Counted from the stretch's first letter, positions 5,764-13,145 are shown. The stretch is 13,351 nucleotides of DNA from an uncultured Eubacteriales bacterium (GCA_958420145.1 CATZIR010000007.1:1-13351); one strand, 5' to 3'. A program made the numbers and translations. The notes: a model not told the origin generated them from the letters alone.

Positions 5764-8739
5764 CTACTGTCTTCGATAGCATTTACATTGACATAACCTA
5801 GTTTGTCGATTTCTCTTTTGTAGATAATTTTCTACTCTAAACTCGACTGCTGTGCCATAAGTAAGTCCGTAGTCTTCCCAAACTCTGGCTTGCATATTTT
5901 CAAGTTCTGTTCCAATTTTTGATAGGTTCAAATTCTCTTGGAATTGTTTGTCTTGCAACTTACTAATTCTGCTAGAAAGTGTCATACGATTTTCGTCTAG
6001 CACTTTTAGTTCTTGTTGAAGTTTTGCTTTGTATTCGTCTAGGTGTGCAATTTTATCGTTAATTGCTTCTAGTTTTGTGTTGATTGCCTTGTATTCGGTG
6101 TTTTGTTGTTTTTGACTAATAATTATCTCTGCGTTTTCTATTGTCTTAGAATTTTGAGAAATAATTTCGCTGATATCTTCGAGATTTTGCATTGTTACTT
6201 CGTGTTCTTGCGAAAGTCTAACGATATCTTCGTCTATGCTCACATTTTCACTTTTTAGTGATGCAATTTTAACTTTTACATCAAGCACTTTTGCGTTGTA
6301 TTCATCTCTTTCTCTCTTTAGGTTTTCAAACTTTTGCTGGCGTTTTTGAATACTTTCGTTGGCGCTAGATTTATTTGAATTAATGCTGTTTTGAACTGCA
6401 TCATTTTTGTTTAGGCTCAAATCTATTGCTTTGATTTTTGCTTGTAATGACGCATTTTCGTCCTGCAAAGATTTTAGATTTTGTTCTAATTCTTCGATTT
6501 CTTGGCTAACTTTTTGCCTATTTTCTTGAACTTTTGCATAAGACACGCCACAATCATATTTTTTTGTAGACAAATTTGTCTGTTTGATTTCAAGTTCTTC
6601 TAAACTTTGTTTTTGGTTTTTGAGTTCTAATTCCTTGTCGGTTAGGTCTTGTTTTAGAGAAACAAGTTGCTTTTCGATGTCTTCGATTTCTCTTTCTCTG
6701 CCCACCACACTGCTTGCTGAGTATTTTTTACTACCACCCGTCATAGAACCTTGTGGGTTGATAACATCGCCGTCTAAGGTCACAATCTTAAAGCCATATC
6801 TTGTTTGTTTTGCAAGATTTACTGCTGTTACTAGATTGTCGACAATAACTGTTCCACCAAGCAAGTTTTCAAAAATTGCTGATACTTTTTTGTCGTAAGA
6901 AATTAGTTTGTTTGCAACACCATACGCACCTTTTGTGCTAGCAATATCTCTTTCAAACATAGAAAGATTTCTTGGTTTCATTGCACTAATTGGCAAGAAT
7001 GTTGCTCTACCAAAATTGTTTTGTTTTAGGTATGCAATAAGTTTTTTTGCATTTTCTTCGTCGTCGGTAACGATGTTTTGAACTTGTGAACCAAGTGCCA
7101 TTTCGATTGCCGTTTCAAACTCTTTTGGAACGCTCATAAGTGAAGCAACAACGCCCACAAATTTTGTTTTTAGAACTGCGTTTTCGTTTGCCTTTTGTAG
7201 CAAAACTTTTACTGCACCATTAAAACCATCGTAGTTCTTTTGCATATCAACTAACATTCTGTGGCGAGAATCCATAGAAGCAATAGTTGAATATAACGAC
7301 GCAATCTCTTGTTGATTTTGGCTAATATTCGACTTTAGAATAGCAATATTTTCGCTGTTTGTTTTAATCTCACTATCAAGTAAAGTATTTTCGCTAGAAA
7401 GTTTAACATAGTCGTTTTCTAGCATTTGCATAGTTGTCTTTGCTGTGGTTAGTTTGTTAGAAAAAGTATTGATAGAACTTACAACACTTGCTTGTCTGTC
7501 TATAGCGCTCACTTTTTCGGCATTTAGTTTAGAAATATCTGCCTTGATGTCGCTAAGTTTATCGAGAGCAGTTATCATTAATTGTTGGTTTTCTTCTGCC
7601 TCATCTTCACTTTTTGTTAATTCATCTACGATTGAAAGATATTTTTCACTAATTTTTTGAGATTCAGTATTAAGTCTTTCTATCTCTTGTTCGTTTTGAA
7701 CTTTTTTGTTTTGACGGTTAGATTGCGTTTCTTCGATTAATGATAATTGTTCTTGTGCCTTTAACAAATCTTGTTTATATTTTTCGGCTTGGTCTTTTAA
7801 TAGATTTAGTCTTTCTCTTAGAACATTGGTTTCGCCAGAACTTTTTTCTAGTGCAACTTTTAGTTCGGTTGTTTGCTCGTAGAGTGACTTCATATTGATA
7901 TCAATTTTGTTGATATCGTCCATATTTTTGTTATAGTTATCGATAGTTGTGTTCAACTCTTTTTGTTTAGCATCTGTCTCTTCGACAAGTGCATGAATTC
8001 TATCGTTAATAACTCTACGGTTTTCTTCTGCGTTTTCGTAGTTGTATATGTAGTTGTTAATCTCGTAAGATTTTAACTTTTCTTTGTAGTCCAAATATTT
8101 TCTTGCAGTTTCTGCTTGTTGTTTTAATGGAGTTAGTTGTCTATCAATTTCAAGCAAAATATCATTAACTCTGGCTAGGTTATCTTTTGTTCTAGCAAGT
8201 TTTCTTTCGGCATCTTGTTTTTTGAATTTGAATTTTGCTATACCTGCTGCTTCTTCAAAAATTGCTCTACGATTTTCTGGTTTTGAAGAAACGATTTCTT
8301 CTACCTTACCCTGACCGATAATAGAGTAACCGTCACGGCCAATGCCACTATCGTGCAAAATGTCTCTAATATCTGCCAAACGGCAAGTGTTTTTATTGAT
8401 TAGGTATTCACTTTCGCCCGAACGATACAACTTTCTTGTTAGAGCGACTTCGTCGTAGTCAACATCTACCATTCTTTCGGTGTTATCTAAAACTAGCGAT
8501 ACTTCGCAGTAAGAAAGTGACTTTCTCTTTTCTGTTCCATTAAAAATGACATCTTGCATACTTGTTCCACGCAAGAGTTTGCTACTTTGTTCGCCCAAAA
8601 CCCATCTAATCGCATCGGCAACATTACTTTTGCCACAACCATTTGGTCCAACAATCGCAGTAATACCACCAACAAAATCAACAACTGTTTTGTCGGCGAA
8701 TGATTTGAAACCTTGTAATTCTATTCTCTTTAAGTTCAA
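5764..8739 (-). CDS. smc: Chromosome segregation ATPase SMC, N-terminal part ending at a frameshift
   Basis: This open frame gives about 991 residues of the usual roughly 1,180 of bacterial SMC, the ring ATPase that works with ScpA and ScpB to organise and segregate chromosomes. Start MNLKRIELQGFKSFADK; Walker A GPNGCGKS (31-38); then the Q-loop region, GEQSSKLLRG and the arginine-rich IFEEAAGIAKFK. Two long coiled-coil arms flank a hinge at about 502-670 (YDGFNGAVKVLL to GSMTGGSKK). Authentic sequence ends near VENY; the last ~19 residues (LQKRNRQTRLCQCKCYRRQ) are frameshift product. TTG 8739 is preferred to ATG 8766: GGAG lies 8 bases before TTG, the family start MxLKxIxLxGFKSF fits, and the promoter -10 ends at 8770, placing the ATG at or before the transcript start. 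Confidence 0.9.
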   Translation of the reverse strand: MNLKRIELQGFKSFADKTVVDFVGGITAIVGPNGCGKSNVADAIRWVLGEQSSKLLRGTSMQDVIFNGTEKRKSLSYCEVSLVLDNTERMVDVDYDEVALTRKLYRSGESEYLINKNTCRLADIRDILHDSGIGRDGYSIIGQGKVEEIVSSKPENRRAIFEEAAGIAKFKFKKQDAERKLARTKDNLARVNDILLEIDRQLTPLKQQAETARKYLDYKEKLKSYEINNYIYNYENAEENRRVINDRIHALVEETDAKQKELNTTIDNYNKNMDDINKIDINMKSLYEQTTELKVALEKSSGETNVLRERLNLLKDQAEKYKQDLLKAQEQLSLIEETQSNRQNKKVQNEQEIERLNTESQKISEKYLSIVDELTKSEDEAEENQQLMITALDKLSDIKADISKLNAEKVSAIDRQASVVSSINTFSNKLTTAKTTMQMLENDYVKLSSENTLLDSEIKTNSENIAILKSNISQNQQEIASLYSTIASMDSRHRMLVDMQKNYDGFNGAVKVLLQKANENAVLKTKFVGVVASLMSVPKEFETAIEMALGSQVQNIVTDDEENAKKLIAYLKQNNFGRATFLPISAMKPRNLSMFERDIASTKGAYGVANKLISYDKKVSAIFENLLGGTVIVDNLVTAVNLAKQTRYGFKIVTLDGDVINPQGSMTGGSKKYSASSVVGREREIEDIEKQLVSLKQDLTDKELELKNQKQSLEELEIKQTNLSTKKYDCGVSYAKVQENRQKVSQEIEELEQNLKSLQDENASLQAKIKAIDLSLNKNDAVQNSINSNKSSANESIQKRQQKFENLKRERDEYNAKVLDVKVKIASLKSENVSIDEDIVRLSQEHEVTMQNLEDISEIISQNSKTIENAEIIISQKQQNTEYKAINTKLEAINDKIAHLDEYKAKLQQELKVLDENRMTLSSRISKLQDKQFQENLNLSKIGTELENMQARVWEDYGLTYGTAVEFRVENYLQKRNRQTRLCQCKCYRRQ
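5811..5836. other. First frame break in smc, beside a small hairpin
   Basis: The frame of the N-terminal part is sound to about VENY (near 5826), while the frame of KREIDKLGYVN has a TAG just upstream, so the break lies in this interval. A 5-bp inverted repeat GTAGA-N6-TCTAC (5820-5835) occurs at the spot. About ten residues fewer than in typical SMC separate the two conserved blocks, which suggests a small deletion rather than a one-base slip. Confidence 0.6.
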
Positions 8740-8747
8740 AACAATAT

Positions 8748-8751
8748 CTCC
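8748..8751 (-). promoter_or_regulatory. Ribosome binding site that fixes the TTG start of smc
   Basis: GGAG followed by 8 bases (ATATTGTT) and then TTG at 8739. The in-frame ATG at 8766 has only AT-rich DNA upstream, with no Shine-Dalgarno match. Confidence 0.8.
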
Positions 8752-8769
8752 AAAAATAAATTTCATTTT

Positions 8770-8799
8770 ATTATATCATAGATATAATAATTTTTTCAA
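8770..8799 (-). promoter_or_regulatory. Sigma-A-like promoter of smc(-ftsY)
   Basis: TTGAAA (8799-8794), an 18-base spacer and TATAAT (8775-8770). Expected start about 8763, giving a leader of about 24 bases before the TTG start of smc. Confidence 0.8.
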
Positions 8800-8810
8800 G
8801 TGAATAATAA

Positions 8811-8842
8811 AAAAAACAAAAATTCTTTTGTAAATTTTTGTT
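8811..8842 (-). terminator. Weak AT-rich terminator after rnc
   Basis: AACAAAAATT (8842-8833), an 8-base loop and AATTTTTGTT (8824-8815) are perfectly complementary and followed by further T residues. The stem holds only one G-C pair, so efficiency is doubtful, but its place between the rnc stop and the smc promoter is right. Confidence 0.5.
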
Positions 8843-8867
8843 AATTTTTTGTGATATTTAGTATCAA

Positions 8868-9542
8868 TTATTTTTGTTTTGTTAACATCTCGTAGGCTAA
8901 TTTAGCGCACAAACTTTCAGCCAATTTTTTGCTTTTGGCACTTTGCGTAACAACACTTTTGCCTTGAATTTTGAGTTCTATTGTAAACTCTGGTTCGTGA
9001 GCAAGTCCACTCTTTTTTATAAGCACATATTCTATGGTATTTGTGCCTGATTGTTGCACTAATTCTTGCAATTTTGTTTTGTAGTCCACTATCTCATGCA
9101 AAAGTGAATTTACTCTATCTTTGCTTAGGTTTAGTTTGTCAAAAATAAACTTTTTGGCATTATCAAAGTTGCTATCTAGGTATATTGCCCCAACGATAGA
9201 TTCAAACAAATCACACATAACATTTTTGCTGTTATGTGGGTTAAAATTTTCACTTTTTAGGTTTGATATAACACCCATTTCGTCTATCACAGCACTCAAA
9301 CTGTCACTTGAAACAAGATATGCTTTTATCTTCGATAGATAACCTTCGTCGTAGTCATAGTTATTATACAAAAAATCGGTTGTCACGAAATTTAGCAAAC
9401 TATCGCCCAAAAATTCTAGTCTTTCGTTGCTCTCTATGTGATGAGTATAGGCAAAAGAACTGTGTGTAAAAGCAGTCACAAGTAGTGACTTATCTGTAAA
9501 CACATAACCAATTTTTTGTTCTACGCTTTCATAATCAAACAT
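8868..9542 (-). CDS. rnc: Ribonuclease III
   Basis: A 224-residue double-strand-specific endoribonuclease that processes rRNA precursors and structured mRNAs. The endonuclease domain (about 1-145) carries the signature NERLEFLGD (39-47), with metal-binding E43 and D47, and the second pair D111 and E114 in DLFESIVGAIYLD. The double-stranded RNA binding domain covers about 154-222 (YKTKLQELVQQ through SAKSKKLAESLCAKLAYEML). Length is normal. The start ATG at 9542 lies 3 bases after the plsX stop; its ribosome site (GAAGAAGAA) sits within the end of plsX, so translation is probably coupled. The acyl carrier protein gene often found between plsX and rnc is absent here. Confidence 0.97.
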   Translation of the reverse strand: MFDYESVEQKIGYVFTDKSLLVTAFTHSSFAYTHHIESNERLEFLGDSLLNFVTTDFLYNNYDYDEGYLSKIKAYLVSSDSLSAVIDEMGVISNLKSENFNPHNSKNVMCDLFESIVGAIYLDSNFDNAKKFIFDKLNLSKDRVNSLLHEIVDYKTKLQELVQQSGTNTIEYVLIKKSGLAHEPEFTIELKIQGKSVVTQSAKSKKLAESLCAKLAYEMLTKQK

Positions 9543-9545
9543 TTT

Positions 9546-10586
9546 TTATTCTTCTTCTATTTTAATATCTAAACTCTCTAAACTTGACTGAATTTTTGCA
9601 TTGCAGTTGCTTTCGCTAAATTTAATTGCTTGTCTAACACATTCTTTTATGCTACCTGCTTTTGAGTTGCCATGTGCTTTGATAACTGTCTTTTTTAGTC
9701 CCAAAAATGGCGAGCCACCATAGTTAGAATAATCAAAAGTTTTTAGCATTTCTTTGAGTGGTTTTTTGATTAATAAGCCACCAATTTTGCCTTTTAGTCC
9801 ACTTGTTTTGATAGTAGATTTTAATAGGTCAACGATGGTTAAAACTGCACCCTCACTTGCTTTTAGTAGTGTGTTACCAGCAAAGCCGTCACTCACTACA
9901 ACATCGTAGTCACCACTTAGAAAATCTCTTGCTTCCATATTGCCAACAAAGTTTATTGGGAGTTTAGCCATATGTGGAGCAGTTTTTTTAACAAGGTCAT
10001 TGCCCTTTTCGTCTTCTGTTCCAACAGATAGTAGTGCTACTCGTGGATTTTCCACACCCGTCATAGCAGTATAGTAGTTTGAACCCATAACTGCAAAATG
10101 CAACAAATTAATTGGCTTGCAGTCCATATTTGCGCCACAGTCTATAAGCAAAACTGGTGAGCCTTTTTTGGTTGGAACAAATGGACAAAGTGCAGGTCTA
10201 GATAGTCCTTTTAGTCTGCCAATTTTCATAAATCCACCAGTCAAAACAGCCCCTGTGCTACCAGCAGAAATAAGAGCCACGGCATCGTCATCGCTCTTTA
10301 ACATTTCTAGTCCCTTTACAAGCGAACTATCTTTTTTGGTTCTAATTGCTTCCGTAGGCTTATCGTTATTAGTTATCACATCTTTTGCGTCTAAAATATG
10401 AAGCCTACTCTCGTCAAAGCCAAAGTCTTGTTCGGCCTTTATTTTTTCTAGTTCTTGTTTTATTTTTTCTTCGTCGCCACTAAGCACAATTTCTACATTT
10501 TGAAACTCTTGCAAAGATAAAACTGCACCATTAACAATGGCATTTGGTGCATAATCGCCACCAAAAGCGTCTAAAATAACTTTCAT
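9546..10586 (-). CDS. plsX: Phosphate acyltransferase PlsX
   Basis: A 346-residue peripheral membrane enzyme that converts acyl-ACP and phosphate into acyl-phosphate, the acyl donor for PlsY at the first step of phospholipid synthesis in most bacteria. The N-terminus MKVILDAFGGDYAPNAIVNG is diagnostic. Further family motifs are the GSTGAVLTGG stretch, LSRPALCPFVPTKKG, LLIDCGANMDCKP and SDGFAGNTLLKASEG. Length is normal (about 330-345). I start at ATG 10586, which has GGAG a few bases upstream and begins at the family N-terminus; ten further residues from ATG 10616 would overlap the promoter. It has its own promoter and probably forms a two-gene unit with rnc. Confidence 0.97.
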   Translation of the reverse strand: MKVILDAFGGDYAPNAIVNGAVLSLQEFQNVEIVLSGDEEKIKQELEKIKAEQDFGFDESRLHILDAKDVITNNDKPTEAIRTKKDSSLVKGLEMLKSDDDAVALISAGSTGAVLTGGFMKIGRLKGLSRPALCPFVPTKKGSPVLLIDCGANMDCKPINLLHFAVMGSNYYTAMTGVENPRVALLSVGTEDEKGNDLVKKTAPHMAKLPINFVGNMEARDFLSGDYDVVVSDGFAGNTLLKASEGAVLTIVDLLKSTIKTSGLKGKIGGLLIKKPLKEMLKTFDYSNYGGSPFLGLKKTVIKAHGNSKAGSIKECVRQAIKFSESNCNAKIQSSLESLDIKIEEE

Positions 10587-10607
10587 ATCGTTCTCCAATA
10601 CAGCGTT

Positions 10608-10636
10608 AGTATACAATAAAAGTATTTTTTAATCAA
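10608..10636 (-). promoter_or_regulatory. Sigma-A-like promoter of plsX-rnc
   Basis: TTGATT (10636-10631), a 17-base spacer and TATACT (10613-10608). Expected start about 10601, leaving a 15-base leader that contains the GGAG ribosome site. No FapR-type operator is evident around it. Confidence 0.8.
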
Positions 10637-10655
10637 ACGAATTACAAAAAGTCGT

Positions 10656-10681
10656 AAAAAAACAAGGCATAAAGCCTTGTT
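10656..10681 (-). terminator. Strong intrinsic terminator after rpmF
   Basis: AACAAGGC (10681-10674), a 5-base loop and GCCTTGTT (10668-10661) form a perfect 8-bp stem followed by T residues (10660-10656). It lies 6 bases after the rpmF stop codon and makes rpmF a single-gene transcript. Confidence 0.92.
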
Positions 10682-10686
10682 AATTA

Positions 10687-10887
10687 CTATTTTGCTTTCT
10701 TTTCGTCCTTTTGCATACTGATAACTTCTACGCCATCGTAGTAACCACATTTTTTGCAAACTTTGTGTGGTAGTTTCATTTCGTGACAATGTGGACATTC
10801 AACAACATTTGGTGCTGAAACTTTCCAGTTTGCTGCGCGTCTTGAATCTCTTCTTGCTCTTGAAACTTTCTCCTTTGGAACTGCCAT
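10687..10887 (-). CDS. rpmF: 50S ribosomal protein bL32
   Basis: A 66-residue structural protein of the large ribosomal subunit. The start MAVPKEKVSRARRDSRRA is the classic bL32 N-terminus. Four cysteines in two pairs, C31/C34 (CPHC) and C44/C47 (CKKC), form the zinc-binding ribbon, so this is the zinc-dependent form. The tail DEKKAK is basic and slightly longer than minimal homologues. ATG 10887 has a full AGGAGG seven bases upstream. A near-consensus promoter before it and a strong terminator after it indicate a highly expressed single-gene unit. The DUF177 (YceD/YlbN) gene that commonly precedes rpmF is not present between ackA and rpmF. Confidence 0.98.
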   Translation of the reverse strand: MAVPKEKVSRARRDSRRAANWKVSAPNVVECPHCHEMKLPHKVCKKCGYYDGVEVISMQKDEKKAK

Positions 10888-10929
10888 ATCTAAACCTCCT
10901 AATTGAGTTCTTTATAATTTAACTTATTG

Positions 10930-10958
10930 ATTATAAACTTTTTTCAAACAAAAGTCAA
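10930..10958 (-). promoter_or_regulatory. Strong sigma-A-like promoter of rpmF
   Basis: TTGACT (10958-10953), a 17-base spacer and TATAAT (10935-10930), the closest match to consensus in the window. Expected start about 10923, leader about 36 bases with AGGAGG (10900-10895). Confidence 0.9.
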
Positions 10959-10975
10959 TCACTTTTTTATATTTA

Positions 10976-12184
10976 TTACTTATTTATTTTTTGCAAAACA
11001 TCTACTGTTTCTCTTGCGATTGCAAGTTCTTCGTTGGTTGGAATAACATACACTTGAACCTTGCTACAATCTGTGCTAATTTTGCCTGCTTGACCACGAG
11101 GAAGAGAATAGTTTGCTTTTTTATCAAATTCTATGCCCAAAAATTCCATGTCTGTCAAGATTAATTCTCTAAGTTCTGGAGTGTTTTCGCCAACGCCTGC
11201 TGTAAAGCAAATGCCGTCTACTCCGTTCATAATTGTGGCATATGCACCGATATATTTTTTAACACGATATGCAAGCATTTCTAGGGCTAATTTTGCTTGT
11301 TTGTTGCCGTTTGCGATTGCTTGTTCAATGTCACGCATATCGCTAGATACTTCACTGATTCCAAGTAGTCCACTCTCTTTGTTAAGCATTTCAGTTACTC
11401 GTTGAAGTGACCAGCCTTTTTTCTTTGCAACAAAGTTCAAAATGTTAGCATCAAGGTCACCTGCTCTTGTGCCCATAATCATACCTTCTAGTGGTGTCAT
11501 ACCCATAGATGTATCAACACACTTTCCGTGGTCTTCGGCAGTGATAGAAGAACCATTTCCTAGGTGGCAAGTGATTAGTTTTAGGTCTTCCATTGGTTTG
11601 CCCATAAAGTCCGCAAGCATTTGTGCAACAAACTTGTGAGATGTGCCGTGAGCCCCGTATCTTCTAACCTTATAGTCACGATATAGTTCCATAGGCAAAG
11701 CATATAGATATGCTTTTTCTGGCATTGTGCTTAGGAAAGCAGTATCAAAAACTGCAATGTTTGGAATGTCTGGTGCAGACTTCATGCAGCCTTCAATTCC
11801 TGCTGCGTTTGGAATCGCGTGAAGTGGTGCGAAATCTACAAGTCCCTTTAGGTCCTTAACGATTTCTGGGGTTACTAAACAAGATTCGCAATATTTTTCG
11901 CCACCAGACACAATACGATGACCAAAAGCGTCGATTTCGTGAATGTCGTGAATTACACCAATTTGTGGGTCACAAAGTGTAGACAAAATTAGATTGATTG
12001 CCACAGTATGATTTGGCAAGTCTTTTTCGATGATTGTTTCTAGTCCCCTTGCCTTGTGTTTTAGAAATGATTTTTCAAGTCCAATTCTCTCTGCATTGCC
12101 TTTTGCCAAAACTTCTTCGTTATCCATATCAAGAAGTTGATATTTTAGGCTTGAACTACCTGCGTTTACTACTAATACTTTCAT
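10976..12184 (-). CDS. ackA: Acetate kinase
   Basis: A 402-residue cytoplasmic enzyme that makes ATP and acetate from acetyl phosphate and ADP, the energy-yielding last step of acetate fermentation. N-terminal MKVLVVNAGSSSLKYQL contains the first ASKHA signature. The residues known to be catalytic in the archaeal enzyme are all present at matching places: R90 (GHRIVSGG), D147 (VFDTAF), H179 (YGAHGTSH), R240 (GTRAGDLD) and E385 (PTNEEL). HLGNGSS (207-213) is the phosphate-binding loop. ATG 12184 has AGGAG five bases upstream; a longer frame from 12235 would begin upstream of the promoter -10 and is rejected. No phosphotransacetylase gene (pta) is adjacent; it must be elsewhere. Confidence 0.98.
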   Translation of the reverse strand: MKVLVVNAGSSSLKYQLLDMDNEEVLAKGNAERIGLEKSFLKHKARGLETIIEKDLPNHTVAINLILSTLCDPQIGVIHDIHEIDAFGHRIVSGGEKYCESCLVTPEIVKDLKGLVDFAPLHAIPNAAGIEGCMKSAPDIPNIAVFDTAFLSTMPEKAYLYALPMELYRDYKVRRYGAHGTSHKFVAQMLADFMGKPMEDLKLITCHLGNGSSITAEDHGKCVDTSMGMTPLEGMIMGTRAGDLDANILNFVAKKKGWSLQRVTEMLNKESGLLGISEVSSDMRDIEQAIANGNKQAKLALEMLAYRVKKYIGAYATIMNGVDGICFTAGVGENTPELRELILTDMEFLGIEFDKKANYSLPRGQAGKISTDCSKVQVYVIPTNEELAIARETVDVLQKINK

Positions 12185-12214
12185 ATTTTCTCCTAATAAT
12201 TTAAATATAAATTT

Positions 12215-12243
12215 ATTATACAATTTTTTAAACAAAATGTCTA
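12215..12243 (-). promoter_or_regulatory. Sigma-A-like promoter of ackA
   Basis: TAGACA (12243-12238), a 17-base spacer and TATAAT (12220-12215), within the 66-base gap after ylbK. Expected start about 12208, 24 bases before the ackA start codon. Confidence 0.8.
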
Positions 12244-12250
12244 TACTTTT

Positions 12251-13090
12251 TTATTTACTCTCTAAGAATTTTTGTTTTGCCTTTGCGTTTATCAGTCTTT
12301 TTATCTTGTGAACATACTTGCTTGCCACATCAACTCCAAGATGATACGCTTCTAGCATTGCCTTTTTAGACCAATCTTGCTCGTCGTTAGTGGACGAAAT
12401 GGAGATTGTATAATCTAAAATGTCCGATTTCTTCTGTCTTTCTAGCTCATGTTTATTTTGCATAAGTCCAAAAGAACACATAATAATTTTTACTACAGAA
12501 TTAATCTTTTGCTTTTTAACATACTTTGGCAAAACGTCAACTACAATAACAAAGTCTGCTCCCATATCTTTTACAACATCGAATGGAATGTTATTGACAA
12601 CACCACCATCAACTAGCATCATTCCGTCTTTTTTTACTGGCTTGAATAGTCCCGGAATTGCCGTGCTTGCCATAATTGCTTCACCAAAATTTCCCTTTTT
12701 AAAGATATATGGCTTGCCAGTATAAAGGTCGACTGAGACACATCTAAAAGGTATTTTTGTTTTTTCTACAAGCGAAACATTTGCAATTTGCTCAAAATAT
12801 GCTGGCATTTTGTCGGTAGAAAAAATACCGTCTTTCAAAACACTAAACACATTTAGTTTTGTAATTTTCTTTATATCAAATTCGTTTAGTAGTCCAACCA
12901 TTTTGTCTGCACTCATCCCACTAGCATAAAGTCCACCTATAACCGACCCCATACTTGTTCCTGCGATGCAGTCAATTTTTATGCCGTTTTCTTCTAGAAC
13001 TTTTAATACTCCGATATGAGCAAAACCTAGTGCTGCTCCGCCTCCAAGTGCGAGTCCTATCTTAAACTTCTTTCCGTTTTTTGTTATCAT
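12251..13090 (-). CDS. ylbK: Patatin-like phospholipase/esterase, YlbK/RssA type
   Basis: A 279-residue predicted serine hydrolase of the patatin family. It has the glycine-rich oxyanion-hole motif GGGAALGFAHIGVL (16-29), the nucleophile elbow GTSMGS (44-49, Ser46), the ASTAIPGLFKPV block (141-152) and the catalytic-dyad aspartate D161 in DGGVVNNIPF. There is no signal peptide, so it is cytoplasmic. The usual Arg of GGGxRG is replaced (GGGAALG). The C-terminal tail is basic (KIKRLINAKAKQKFLESK), which may favour membrane contact. The natural substrate is unknown. ATG 13090 has TTGGAG upstream at a rather long spacing of 10 bases. Adjacent ylbJ recalls the ylbJ-ylbK neighbourhood of Bacillus. 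Confidence 0.9.
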   Translation of the reverse strand: MITKNGKKFKIGLALGGGAALGFAHIGVLKVLEENGIKIDCIAGTSMGSVIGGLYASGMSADKMVGLLNEFDIKKITKLNVFSVLKDGIFSTDKMPAYFEQIANVSLVEKTKIPFRCVSVDLYTGKPYIFKKGNFGEAIMASTAIPGLFKPVKKDGMMLVDGGVVNNIPFDVVKDMGADFVIVVDVLPKYVKKQKINSVVKIIMCSFGLMQNKHELERQKKSDILDYTISISSTNDEQDWSKKAMLEAYHLGVDVASKYVHKIKRLINAKAKQKFLESK

Positions 13091-13095
13091 ACAAT
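13088..13095 (+). promoter_or_regulatory. Candidate sigma-E -10 element for ylbJ
   Basis: CATACAAT is an exact match to the mother-cell sigma-E -10 consensus, 28 bases upstream of ylbJ, a gene that is under sigma-E in Bacillus. No convincing sigma-E -35 (ATATT-like) lies 13-15 bases upstream. A vegetative alternative is TTGTTA (13081-13086), an 18-base spacer and AATAAT. The element overlaps the start codon of ylbK on the other strand. Confidence 0.4.
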
Positions 13096-13116
13096 TCTTG
13101 CTCCAATAATAGATAT

Positions 13117-13145
13117 ATTGTAAATGAAAAGTTTACAAAAATCAA
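13117..13145 (-). promoter_or_regulatory. Sigma-A-like promoter of ylbK, overlapping the 5' end of ylbJ
   Basis: TTGATT (13145-13140), a 17-base spacer and TACAAT (13122-13117). Expected start about 13110, giving a 20-base leader. The -35 lies within the first codons of the divergent ylbJ. Confidence 0.75.

Larger units (their letters stand above)
5600..5836 (-). pseudogene. smc: SMC middle fragment between the two frame breaks
   Basis: In a third frame this stretch encodes recognisable SMC sequence: KREIDKLGYVNVNAIEDSRL (compare the conserved LG-x-VN-x-x-AI-E block), a coiled-coil run, then TEMTTRFETAFNVINQNF and GKVFK. Conserved reading begins near 5820 and stops making sense at about 5600, where the frame runs into ASTSSPNHRAK and later a stop. 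Sequence expected on both sides is missing: roughly ten residues before KREIDKLG, and the LFGGG-x-A-E-L block with about 20 residues after GKVFK. Confidence 0.8.

Noticed and set aside
5233..5836. Programmed frameshifting or a split SMC as explanation for the breaks
   Set aside because: Conserved residues are missing at both breaks, no slippery heptamer with pseudoknot is evident, and the C-terminal fragment has no usable start.
10583..10798. 71-residue minus-strand frame across the rpmF/plsX junction
   Set aside because: It lies mostly in another frame of rpmF, crosses the strong terminator and the plsX promoter, and its protein has no sensible composition.
10951..10970. Possible terminator after ackA (AAAAGT / ACTTTT)
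   Set aside because: The stem is short with a single G-C pair, and it overlaps the -35 of rpmF; not convincing alone.
12185..12235. Longer acetate kinase start adding 17 residues
   Set aside because: The extra codons contain the promoter -10 (12220-12215), have no ribosome site, and the family N-terminus begins at the internal ATG.
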